A stretch of 12,874 bases of DNA. It comes from Clostridiaceae bacterium. GTDB lineage: Bacteria > Bacillota > Clostridia > Oscillospirales > Acutalibacteraceae. The notes beneath the pieces were generated by a model. That model did not search any database and was not told where the DNA came from. It saw nothing but the letters and a program-made list of their open reading frames with translations. Where the stretch lies: NCBI GenBank assembly GCA_016292705.1, contig JAEDHZ010000022.1, positions 1-12,874 on the forward strand, written 5' to 3'. The position numbers and the translations under genes are program-made. Shown here one piece after another: positions 6,358 through 12,874 of this stretch. Numbering within the stretch: the first letter of the stretch is position 1; each line of letters opens with the position of its first letter.

Positions 6358-6410
6358 ATTTGTTGCCTTTTGAGGCGGCATACGGTTCGGCTGGGAGGTA
6401 TTGCAAAAAA

Positions 6411-6881
6411 ATGGCAAAGGACTCAAACACCGTTTCGGCGGTGCGCTCAATCGCTCAACCCATTGCGGAAAGTCTCGGGCTTGAAATCTGGGATATCCGC
6501 TTCCTGAAGGAGGGGACGGGCTGGTTTTTGCGGATTTTCATTGACAAGGACGGAGGCGTCGGCATTGACGATTGCGTTGAAATGAGCCGTGCGCTGAATG
6601 CTCCTTTGGATGAGGCGGATCTCATTGAACAGGCATATTGCCTTGAGGTCAGCTCTCCCGGCGTTGAACGGGAGCTTGTGCGCGAGGAACACTTCAAAAA
6701 GTATCTCGGAGCTCCGGTCAAGCTCAGAACAATCCGCCCGATTGACGGAAAGCGGGAGTTTTCCGGTGTTCTGGAGGATTATGACAATTCCCTTGCAACC
6801 GTCCGCCTTGAGGACGGCAGCGGTCTTTCCCTTTCAAAAAAGGAAACCGCATGGATAAAGCTGGACGATTTCAGCTTTTGA
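6411..6881 (+). CDS. rimP: Ribosome maturation factor RimP
   Basis: A 156-residue protein of normal RimP length (YlxS/YhbC family), needed for late assembly of the 30S ribosomal subunit. The N-terminal alpha/beta domain (about 1-85) holds the family signature CLEVSSPGVERELV (77-90), and the C-terminal SH3-like barrel (about 93-156) includes FSGVLEDYDNSLATVRLED. The ATG at 6411 is chosen because GGGAGGT lies 11 bases before it and the product starts directly with the conserved N-terminal helix. An upstream in-frame TTG at 6360 would add 17 residues from the leader hairpin area and is unlikely. It is first in the plus-strand operon, with nusA 61 bases downstream. Confidence 0.95.
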   Translation: MAKDSNTVSAVRSIAQPIAESLGLEIWDIRFLKEGTGWFLRIFIDKDGGVGIDDCVEMSRALNAPLDEADLIEQAYCLEVSSPGVERELVREEHFKKYLGAPVKLRTIRPIDGKREFSGVLEDYDNSLATVRLEDGSGLSLSKKETAWIKLDDFSF

Positions 6882-6942
6882 ACAAACCCGATTATGACGG
6901 CACTGAAAATGTAATAACTTCTGAAAGGATTGATTATAAAAA

Positions 6943-7998
6943 ATGAACAAGGATTTTTTTGAAGCTGTGAAGCTTCTCGAAACAGAAAAGGGCATTTCCG
7001 CCGATTATATCTATGACAAAATCAAAGCGGCAATTATCTCCGCAACAAAAAATCAGTATGGAAACCGTGATAATGTTGTCTGCGAGATTGACCCCGAAAA
7101 GCAGACCATGAGTGTATATGTCAACATTGCCGTTGTTGACGAGGTTGCGGAATCCGCCGCAGAAATGACCCTTGAGGAAGCAAGGAGCTATGACCCCAAC
7201 GCACAGGTCGGTTCGGTTATTCAGATTAACCTTGACCCGAAAAAGTTCGGACGCATTGTTGCACAGACCGCAAAGAGCGTTATCCGTCAGGGTATCAGGG
7301 AAGCTGAAAGGGAGCTTGCCTCCAAGGAGTTCCAGAACAGATATCAGGAGGTTGTTACCGCAAAGGTTCAGATGGTTGACACCGAGACCGGCGACGCCAC
7401 AATCGAAATCGGCAGAGCCAACGCATTCTTCCCGAGGGCGGATCAGCTCCCCAACGACAACCTCAGACCCGGTCAGCTCATCAAGGTTTATGTTGCCTCA
7501 ATCAAGGAAGAGGGAACAACAAGCTATGCAAGCATTTCAAGAAGACACCCCGGCCTTGTCAAAAGACTTTTTGAAACCGAGGTTCCGGAAATATATGACG
7601 GCGTTGTTGAGATTATGTCCGTTTCAAGGGAAGCAGGCTCAAGAACAAAGATTGCCGTTTTCAGCAAGGATGAGAATGTTGACGCCGTCGGCGCCTGCAT
7701 CGGTCAGAGAGGCCAGCGTGTCAACAACATTATTGATACCCTCTGCGGCGAAAAGATTGACATCGTCCGCTACAGTGAAGATCCCTGTGAATACATTGCA
7801 GCATCGCTTGCACCGGCTCAGGTGATTTCGGTTTCCGTTGATGAGGATAACCAGAAGAGCTGCCATGTTGTTGTTCCCGATAACCAGCTTTCGCTTGCAA
7901 TCGGCAACAAGGGACAGAATGTCCGCCTTGCCGCAAGGCTCACCGGCTGGAAAATTGACATCAAGCCTCTGAGTGAAGCCTCTGTTGCGTCTGAATAA
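6943..7998 (+). CDS. nusA: Transcription termination/antitermination factor NusA
   Basis: A 351-residue NusA that acts on RNA polymerase to control pausing, termination and antitermination. The N-terminal polymerase-binding domain covers about 1-125 (MNKDFFEAVKLLETEKGI), S1 about 134-200, KH1 about 230-280 with GACIGQRGQRV, and KH2 about 300-345 with LAIGNKGQNVRLAARLTGW. It ends soon after KH2 and has no C-terminal acidic repeats, as in other Firmicutes. The ribosome binding site GAAAGGA lies 13 bases before the ATG, a rather long spacing. The next gene starts 14 bases after its stop. Confidence 0.97.
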   Translation: MNKDFFEAVKLLETEKGISADYIYDKIKAAIISATKNQYGNRDNVVCEIDPEKQTMSVYVNIAVVDEVAESAAEMTLEEARSYDPNAQVGSVIQINLDPKKFGRIVAQTAKSVIRQGIREAERELASKEFQNRYQEVVTAKVQMVDTETGDATIEIGRANAFFPRADQLPNDNLRPGQLIKVYVASIKEEGTTSYASISRRHPGLVKRLFETEVPEIYDGVVEIMSVSREAGSRTKIAVFSKDENVDAVGACIGQRGQRVNNIIDTLCGEKIDIVRYSEDPCEYIAASLAPAQVISVSVDEDNQKSCHVVVPDNQLSLAIGNKGQNVRLAARLTGWKIDIKPLSEASVASE

Positions 7999-8012
7999 AA
8001 GGAGTTTTGATT

Positions 8013-8300
8013 ATGCACAACAAAAAGGTTCCGATGCGCAAATGCCTCGGCTGCAATGAAATGTTTCCGAAAAAGGAGCTTGTCCGGGTTGTGAAAACAA
8101 AGACCGGAGAGGACGAGGAGGATTATGAAATCAGCCTTGACCTGACCGGGAAAAAGGCGGGTCGCGGAGCTTATGTGTGCAAAAAAGCCTCCTGCCTCAC
8201 CCTTGCAAGGAAAGCGAGACGCATTGAACGTGCCCTTTCCTGCCGTATTCCCGAAGAGGTATATGACAGAATGGAGGAGGAGATGAGGGAAAGTGAATGA
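8013..8300 (+). CDS. rnpM: RNase P modulator RnpM (YlxR, DUF448)
   Basis: A 95-residue basic protein of the YlxR/DUF448 family. The signature RKCLGCNEMFPKKELVRVVK (9-28) is followed by GRGAYVCKKASC (50-61). C11, C14, C56 and C61 could bind a metal, and the lysine/arginine-rich surface fits RNA binding. In Bacillus subtilis the homologue is reported to bind the RNase P RNA and modulate its activity. The ATG at 8013 is chosen because AAAAGGAG ends 8 bases upstream; a TTG at 8007 in the same frame is less likely. Residues 33-37 (EDEED) form a small acidic insertion. Its last 8 bases overlap the next gene. Confidence 0.93.
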   Translation: MHNKKVPMRKCLGCNEMFPKKELVRVVKTKTGEDEEDYEISLDLTGKKAGRGAYVCKKASCLTLARKARRIERALSCRIPEEVYDRMEEEMRESE

Positions 8301-8619
8301 AAAAATTCTTTCGCTTTTCGGTCTTGCACGCAGGGCAGGCAGACTTGCCCCGGGGCATGACGCCGTGATTGAAAGCATTGTTAAAAACAAAGCAAGACTT
8401 TGTGTTCTTTGCCTTGAAGCTTCCGAACGGCTCGAAAGGGAAATCCGCCATGCCTGCTCGTATGACGGCAAGAACATACCCGTAATTAAAGCCGGCTTTT
8501 CAACCGGTGAACTTTCAAAAGCTATCGGCACAAAGGCTGCCGTTATTTCCGTAAATGACGAGGGTTTTTCAAAAAAGCTTTTGTCAATGTTTGAACAAGA
8601 GACACAGAGAAAGGAATGA
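8293..8619 (+). CDS. ylxQ: L7Ae/L30e-family RNA-binding protein YlxQ
   Basis: A 108-residue protein of the L7Ae/L30e/Gadd45 fold. The N-terminal LSLFGLARRAGRLAPGHDAV (7-26) is the recognisable family start, and the strands VLCLEAS and AAVISVND with helices between fill out the fold. Bacillus relatives bind kink-turn RNA; the cellular target of YlxQ is not established. The start is GTG at 8293, inside the end of rnpM (8-base overlap), with GAGGGA just upstream, so translation is probably coupled. It sits between rnpM and infB, its usual place in Firmicutes. Confidence 0.92.
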   Translation: MNEKILSLFGLARRAGRLAPGHDAVIESIVKNKARLCVLCLEASERLEREIRHACSYDGKNIPVIKAGFSTGELSKAIGTKAAVISVNDEGFSKKLLSMFEQETQRKE

Positions 8620-8623
8620 TTAT

Positions 8624-11131
8624 ATGCCGAGAGATAAATACAGAGTCCATGAAGTTGCAAAGGATTTCGGTGTCAACAGCAAGAAGATACTTGAAATTCT
8701 TGACGGCAACTCAGCTGAGCCGAGGAAGCACATGACGGCTCTTGAGGACAACGAGCTCGACCTCATTTTTGATACCATCACAAAGGAAAACGAAGTTGAA
8801 TCCTTTGATGAATATTTTGCTGCGGGCGAAAGGGAAAAAGCAGAAAAGCAGGCTGCGAAGGAAGCTGCTGAGGAAGAAAAGACCGAAGCGGCAGAAGAAA
8901 CACCGGCAGAGGAACCGAAAAAGGCCGAAAAAGCCGCCAAAAAGCCGAAGGAAAAAGACGAGCCGAAAAAGGAAAAGGCACCCGCAGCCGCAAAGAAGGA
9001 GAAAAAGTCCGAACCGGCAAAGGAAGAAAAGGCACCCAAAAAGCCCGAAAGCAAAAAGGAAGAAAAGCCGAAGCCGGCTGCTGCTCCCGCCGCACCCTCA
9101 AAGAAAGAGGAAAAGGCAAAGGAAAAGGCCAACAAGCCGCTTCAGGCACGCACCAAGGGCGAAAGGAAGCATGTTGACACAAGAAGCAGCAATGTTGACC
9201 TTGAAAAATATAACGAACGCTATGAGCAGATCGCTCCGGCGAACAAGATGCGTGACATGGGCTCTTCAAAGCAGAAAATCAAGCAGAAGAGTCAACAGTA
9301 TAAAAAGCAGGGAATGCGCTCTTCAAAGCGTGAGACCGAGGCGGAAAGACTCAAAAGAATTGCCGCCGAAAGGGCGAAAAAGCAGCTTGTTATCAAAGTT
9401 CCCGATGAAATCACCGTCGGCGAGCTTGCCTCGCTGCTCAAGATGACCGCTTCCGAGGTTATCAAAAAGCTCTTTGCCCTCGGCGTCATGGCAACCGTCA
9501 ACGAGGTCATTGATTTTGATACAGCGGAAATTGTTGCAACCGAGCTTGGCGCAAAGGTTGAAAAGCAGATTGTTGTTTCAATTGAGGACAGAATTATTGA
9601 CGACAGCGAGGACAAGGAGGAAGACCTTGTCAAGCGTGATCCGGTTGTTGTTGTCATGGGACATGTTGACCACGGCAAAACCTCAATTCTTGACGCAATC
9701 CGCAATACCGCCGTTACCGCAACCGAAGCAGGCGGAATCACTCAGCATATCGGTGCATACAGAGTTGAATGCAGCGGTCAGATGATAACTTTCCTTGACA
9801 CACCGGGCCATGCGGCGTTCACCTCAATGAGGGCAAGGGGCGCAATGGCAACCGACATTGCCGTTCTGGTTGTTGCCGCAGATGACGGAATCATGCCGCA
9901 GACCATTGAGGCCATCAATCATGCAAAGGCTGCAAATATTCAGATCATCGTTGCAATCAACAAAATGGATAAAGAGGGTGCAAACCCCGACAGAATCAAA
10001 CAGCAGCTCACAGAGTATAACCTCGTTCCCGAAGAGTGGGGCGGCGACACAATCTGCGTTCCCGTTTCCGCAAAGACCCAGATGGGTATTGATTCACTTC
10101 TTGAATCAATTCTCCTTGTTTCGGAAATGGCTGAGCTGAAAGCCAACCCGAACAGAGCCGCAAAGGGCGTTGTTATTGAAGCAAGGCTTGACAAGGGCCG
10201 CGGTCCTGTTGCAACTTTGCTTGTTCAAAACGGAACAATGCGCACGGGCGACATTCTCGTTGCAGGAACAGCAGTCGGTCGTGTCCGTGTGATGGTTAAC
10301 GAAAAGGGCAGAAGACTCAAGGAAGCAGGCCCGTCCGTTCCCGTTGAAATCACCGGTCTTGCGGAAACCCCCAACGCCGGCGACAGCTTTGATGCCGTTT
10401 CGGACGAAAAGCTTGCAAGGGAGCTTGTTGAACAGAGAAAGCAAAAGGAAAAGGAAGAGCAGTTCAAGGCATACCACAAGGTTACACTTGACAATCTCTT
10501 CTCCTCGCTCAAGGAAGGCGAAATGAAGGAGCTTGCAATTGTTGTCAAGGCCGATGTTCAGGGTTCGGTTGAAGCTGTTAAGCAGAACCTTGAAAAGCTT
10601 TCCAATGATGAAGTCCGTGTCCGTGTTATCCACGGAGGCGTCGGCGCAATCAATGACTCCGATGTCATGCTTGCCAATGTTTCAAATGCAATCATAGTCG
10701 GCTTCAATGTCCGCCCGGATGCAAACGCTCAGGCTTCCGCAGAAAGAGACGGCGTTGAAATGAGAATGTACCGTGTCATCTATGACTGCATTGAGGAAGT
10801 TGAAGCGGCAATGAAGGGTATGCTTGCACCCAAGTTCCGTGAGGTCATGCTCGGCAAGGTTGAGGTCAGAACGGTTATGAACCTTTCCTCCGCAGGCAAG
10901 ATTGCAGGAAGCTATGTTCTTGAGGGAAAAGTTACAAGGAACGCACAGATTCGTGTTGTCCGTGACGGAATTGTTATTTCGGAGGATGAAATTGCATCCC
11001 TGCGCCGCTTCAAGGACGATGTCAAGGAAGTTGCAACGGGCTTTGAATGCGGAATCGGACTTTCAAAGTTCAATGACATCAAGGAGGGCGACATTTTTGA
11101 GGCCTTCATGATGGAGGAATACAGAGATTAA
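8624..11131 (+). CDS. infB: Translation initiation factor IF-2
   Basis: An 835-residue IF-2, the GTPase that brings initiator fMet-tRNA to the 30S subunit and promotes joining of the 50S. The first IF2_N domain covers about 1-50 (YRVHEVAKDFGVNSKKILEI). A highly charged Ala/Glu/Lys/Pro-rich linker spans roughly 65-190, and a second IF2_N domain lies near 257-310. The G domain shows GHVDHGKTS (346-354), DTPGH (392-396), NKMD (446-449) and SAK (482-484). Domains II, III and the fMet-tRNA-binding C-terminus follow, ending FEAFMMEEYRD. The ATG at 8624 is chosen because AAAGGA lies 8 bases upstream; the frame is open 23 codons further but overlaps ylxQ. Four bases separate it from ylxQ. Confidence 0.98.
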   Translation: MPRDKYRVHEVAKDFGVNSKKILEILDGNSAEPRKHMTALEDNELDLIFDTITKENEVESFDEYFAAGEREKAEKQAAKEAAEEEKTEAAEETPAEEPKKAEKAAKKPKEKDEPKKEKAPAAAKKEKKSEPAKEEKAPKKPESKKEEKPKPAAAPAAPSKKEEKAKEKANKPLQARTKGERKHVDTRSSNVDLEKYNERYEQIAPANKMRDMGSSKQKIKQKSQQYKKQGMRSSKRETEAERLKRIAAERAKKQLVIKVPDEITVGELASLLKMTASEVIKKLFALGVMATVNEVIDFDTAEIVATELGAKVEKQIVVSIEDRIIDDSEDKEEDLVKRDPVVVVMGHVDHGKTSILDAIRNTAVTATEAGGITQHIGAYRVECSGQMITFLDTPGHAAFTSMRARGAMATDIAVLVVAADDGIMPQTIEAINHAKAANIQIIVAINKMDKEGANPDRIKQQLTEYNLVPEEWGGDTICVPVSAKTQMGIDSLLESILLVSEMAELKANPNRAAKGVVIEARLDKGRGPVATLLVQNGTMRTGDILVAGTAVGRVRVMVNEKGRRLKEAGPSVPVEITGLAETPNAGDSFDAVSDEKLARELVEQRKQKEKEEQFKAYHKVTLDNLFSSLKEGEMKELAIVVKADVQGSVEAVKQNLEKLSNDEVRVRVIHGGVGAINDSDVMLANVSNAIIVGFNVRPDANAQASAERDGVEMRMYRVIYDCIEEVEAAMKGMLAPKFREVMLGKVEVRTVMNLSSAGKIAGSYVLEGKVTRNAQIRVVRDGIVISEDEIASLRRFKDDVKEVATGFECGIGLSKFNDIKEGDIFEAFMMEEYRD

Positions 11132-11192
11132 GTAACCGCCCGACCGCCGGTTACCTGTGTCCTCATTTCCGGGTGAAGAATATCCGCCCGGA
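11132..11192 (+). promoter_or_regulatory. Two hairpins in the infB-rbfA gap
   Basis: The first, GTAACCG (11132-11138) with CGGTTAC (11148-11154), starts immediately after the infB stop codon. The second, TCCGGG (11168-11173) with CCCGGA (11187-11192), ends one base before the rbfA ribosome binding site AAAGGA. Neither has a T-tract, so simple terminators are unlikely. They may stabilise mRNA ends, set relative expression or tune access to the rbfA start. This is the largest gap among the genes after nusA (78 bases). Confidence 0.5.
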
Positions 11193-11209
11193 GAAAGGAA
11201 TTTATTGCT

Positions 11210-11572
11210 ATGGCTGGTTTCAGAAAAGACCGTGTGTCAGAGGACATACGCAGAGAAATTACCGCGATCATCCGTGAACTCAAGGATCCGCGTGTAAAGG
11301 ATAAAATGCTCACCGTTGTGAGGGTCGAGGTCAGCCCCGACGCCTCATACGCAAAGGTGTTCGTCAGTGCGCTTTCCGGAATTGAGGAGGCGAAGGAGGC
11401 TGTCAAAGGTCTCACCGCCGCAACGGGACTTGTCCGCCGTGAGGTCGGAAGCCGTCTCCGTCTGAGGAAGGCGCCGGACATTAAATTTGTTGCGGACGAT
11501 TCCGTTGAGCAGGGAGTCAGGCTTTTTGAAAAGCTTGACAATGCAAAAAGAGGAAGTCAGAATGAAGATTGA
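11210..11572 (+). CDS. rbfA: 30S ribosome-binding factor RbfA
   Basis: A 120-residue KH-type protein of normal RbfA length that binds the immature 30S subunit and helps 16S rRNA 5'-end maturation, notably in cold conditions. The N-terminal FRKDRVSEDIRREITAIIRE and LKDPRVKDKMLTVVRVEVSP are family hallmarks. DASYAKVFVSAL (43-54) and the C-terminal RLRLRKAPDIKFVADDSVEQ complete the KH-like fold. The ATG at 11210 has AAAGGA 10 bases upstream. The gene overlaps the start of nrnA by 11 bases. Confidence 0.96.
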   Translation: MAGFRKDRVSEDIRREITAIIRELKDPRVKDKMLTVVRVEVSPDASYAKVFVSALSGIEEAKEAVKGLTAATGLVRREVGSRLRLRKAPDIKFVADDSVEQGVRLFEKLDNAKRGSQNED

Positions 11573-12515
11573 TTTTTCACGCGCTGTGTCGCTTTTGAAG
11601 GATAACGACAATTTTATAATTCTTACCCACACCAATCCCGACGGAGACACGCTCGGCGCAGGCTTTGCCCTGCTTTCTGCGCTCAGAAAGCTCGGAAAAA
11701 GGGCAAAGCTTCTCAACAATGATATAATCCCCGAAAAATATCGCTTTCTTGTTTCCGACGGCGATGATTTTGAAAACGGTTTTGTTGTCAGCATTGATGT
11801 TGCGGATACCGTTTTGCTCGGAAAGGAGATTCAGGGCAAATATGCCGACAGAATTGACCTTGCGATCGACCACCATTCAACAAACAGGCTTTTTGCAAAG
11901 GAAAGCTATGTTGAGGGAGAAAGCGCATCCGTCTGCGAGGTTGTCTATCTCATTATCAAAGCGCTTGGCGCAGAGATTGACAGCTTTATTGCAACCTGTC
12001 TTTATACCGGCTGTTCAACCGATACGGGCTGCTTCCGCTACACTAATGTGACACCACGGACTCACCGCATTGCCGCCGAGCTCATCGAGCACGGTGCAAG
12101 GCACGGCGATGTCAATGTGAGAATGTTTGAAACGCAGACCCGGGGATTTCTGAAGCTGCAAAGTCTCTGCATTGCTTCGCTTGAAATGCACTTTTCCGGA
12201 AAGGTCTGTGTGATAACGGTTACGCAGAAGATGCTTCATGATTGCGGTTGCGGCGATGAGGACTGCGACGCAATTGTTGCCCTTTCAAGAAGGATTGAGG
12301 GCGTTCAGGCGGGCATAACCTTCAAGGAGAAAAAGGACGGCTCATATAAGGTTTCCGTCCGTACCCATGAAGAACTTGATGCAGCAGCGTTCTGTTCAAT
12401 TTTTGGCGGCGGCGGCCATGAAAGGGCTGCAGGCTGTCAGTTTGAGTGTCCGCTTGAGGAAGCAAAGCGGCAGGTTCTTGCCGAAATGGAAAAGTTTTTG
12501 GAGAAAAAAGCGTGA
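11562..12515 (+). CDS. nrnA: Bifunctional oligoribonuclease / pAp phosphatase NrnA (DHH family)
   Basis: A 317-residue DHH/DHHA1 phosphoesterase of typical NrnA length. It degrades short RNA oligonucleotides (nanoRNA) and dephosphorylates 3'-phosphoadenosine 5'-phosphate, using metal ions, usually manganese. Visible motifs are HTNPDGD (23-29), D79 in VSIDVAD, the DHH triad at 103-105, D154 in TGCSTDTG, and the DHHA1 substrate motif GGGGHERAAG (282-291). The ATG at 11562 is chosen because AGAGGAAG lies close upstream and the product starts at the usual N-terminal helix. An earlier in-frame ATG at 11541 would add 7 residues and has no better site. Cysteines cluster at 228, 230 and 235 (CGCGDEDC), probably a lineage trait. 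It overlaps truB by 4 bases. Confidence 0.95.
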   Translation: MKIDFSRAVSLLKDNDNFIILTHTNPDGDTLGAGFALLSALRKLGKRAKLLNNDIIPEKYRFLVSDGDDFENGFVVSIDVADTVLLGKEIQGKYADRIDLAIDHHSTNRLFAKESYVEGESASVCEVVYLIIKALGAEIDSFIATCLYTGCSTDTGCFRYTNVTPRTHRIAAELIEHGARHGDVNVRMFETQTRGFLKLQSLCIASLEMHFSGKVCVITVTQKMLHDCGCGDEDCDAIVALSRRIEGVQAGITFKEKKDGSYKVSVRTHEELDAAAFCSIFGGGGHERAAGCQFECPLEEAKRQVLAEMEKFLEKKA

Positions 12516-12874
12516 ATGGTTTTGTTTTTGTTGATAAACCGGAGGGAATCTCCTCCTTTTCGCTTTGCTCAAGGGTAAGACGGATTTTTTCCGAAAAAAA
12601 GAGCGGCCACACGGGAACTCTTGACCCGATGGCAACGGGAGTAATGGTTGTTGCGCTTTCGGCGGCAACACGGTTCATTGAGCTTTTGCCGGAAACGGGA
12701 AAAGCGTATAAAGCAGCTTTCCGCTTCGGACTTGAGACTGATACGCTCGATATCACGGGAAATGTCCTTTCGGTGTGTGATGTACCCACCAAAAAGGAAG
12801 AGCTTGAAACGGTTCTTGACTCATTCAGGGGCGAAACAATGCAGCTTCCACCGATGTATTCGGCAATCAAAAAG
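12512..12874 (+). CDS. truB: tRNA pseudouridine-55 synthase TruB (C-terminus missing)
   Basis: The first 121 codons of TruB, open to the right window edge. The enzyme converts U55 in the T-loop of tRNAs to pseudouridine. The N-terminus NGFVFVDKPEGISSF is typical, and the catalytic motif GHTGTLDPMATGV (32-44) carries the nucleophilic Asp at residue 38. KAYKAAFRFGLETDTLDITG (69-88) and QLPPMYSAIKK near the edge are further family signatures. The start is GTG at 12512, overlapping the nrnA stop as GTGA, with GGAG 8 bases upstream. In Firmicutes truB is often followed by ribF, which would lie beyond the window. Confidence 0.95.
   Translation, partial: MNGFVFVDKPEGISSFSLCSRVRRIFSEKKSGHTGTLDPMATGVMVVALSAATRFIELLPETGKAYKAAFRFGLETDTLDITGNVLSVCDVPTKKEELETVLDSFRGETMQLPPMYSAIKK

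Larger units (their letters stand above)
6083..6410. other. Divergent intergenic region between signalling and rimP operons
   Basis: This 328-base gap has no convincing gene. It holds the minus-strand promoter at 6120-6148, the plus-strand promoter at 6279-6307 and the rimP leader hairpin at 6331-6357. In the 130 bases between the two promoters I see no clear inverted or direct repeat that would mark an operator. Confidence 0.8.

Noticed and set aside
7818..8660. 280-codon open frame on the minus strand opposite nusA, rnpM and ylxQ
   Set aside because: It lies antisense to three certain genes, has no recognisable domain, and reflects the codon bias of the real genes.
8620..9135. 171-codon minus-strand frame rich in Phe, Ser and Ala
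   Set aside because: It is the antisense of the IF-2 Lys/Glu/Ala linker; the composition is exactly what that reverse complement predicts.
11132..11154. Terminator after infB
   Set aside because: The stem is good but there is no T-tract, and rbfA, nrnA and truB continue the operon without a visible promoter.
12322..12870. 182-codon minus-strand frame opposite nrnA and truB
   Set aside because: Both plus-strand genes are certain, and the antisense product has no family motif.

Overview
The window looks like chromosome of a Firmicute of the class Clostridia, probably near the gut Oscillospirales/Ruminococcaceae. The evidence is the gene order rimP-nusA-rnpM(ylxR)-ylxQ-infB-rbfA-nrnA-truB, a short NusA without C-terminal acidic repeats, strong AAGGAG-type ribosome binding sites, and a 7TM-type sensor typical of clostridia. 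No mobile element, tRNA, rRNA or CRISPR array was seen. Genus-level placement is inference.

Left region (1-2620, minus strand). Three closely spaced genes are read towards the left edge: a stand-alone degenerate receiver-domain protein (2174-2557), a stomatin/prohibitin-like SPFH protein of the YdjI type carrying four C-terminal zinc ribbons (688-2133), and a protein with an N-terminal DUF4428-like zinc finger and a Pro/Gln/Ala/Tyr repeat tail (1-666, cut by the window edge). Gaps of 40 and 21 bases suggest one operon, probably started by a TATAAT box just upstream of the receiver gene. Its likely theme is membrane surface organisation or envelope stress, by analogy with YdjI; this is inference.

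Middle region (2797-6148, minus strand). This is a complete signalling operon with a clear promoter (TTGAAA-17-TATACT), three genes joined by two ATGA overlaps, and a hairpin plus U-tract terminator. The genes are a 7TM-type membrane sensor whose kinase half has lost its phosphorylatable histidine and ATP-binding boxes, a soluble PAS-type histidine kinase with intact H and N boxes, and a NarL/LuxR-type response regulator. The simplest reading is that the membrane protein senses, the soluble kinase phosphorylates and the regulator binds DNA.

Right region (6279-12874, plus strand). A near-consensus promoter (TTGATA-17-TATTAT) and a leader with a strong hairpin precede the conserved translation/RNA-processing operon: rimP (30S maturation), nusA (transcription elongation), rnpM/ylxR (RNase P modulator), ylxQ (L7Ae-type RNA-binding protein), infB (IF-2), rbfA (16S maturation), nrnA (nanoRNase/pAp phosphatase) and truB (tRNA pseudouridine-55 synthase, cut by the right edge). 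Spacing is tight, with overlaps at ylxR/ylxQ, rbfA/nrnA and nrnA/truB.

The right half is ordinary housekeeping DNA. The parts worth a second look are the split sensor system, the pseudo-receiver/SPFH/zinc-ribbon operon, and a few RNA or operator-like structures.
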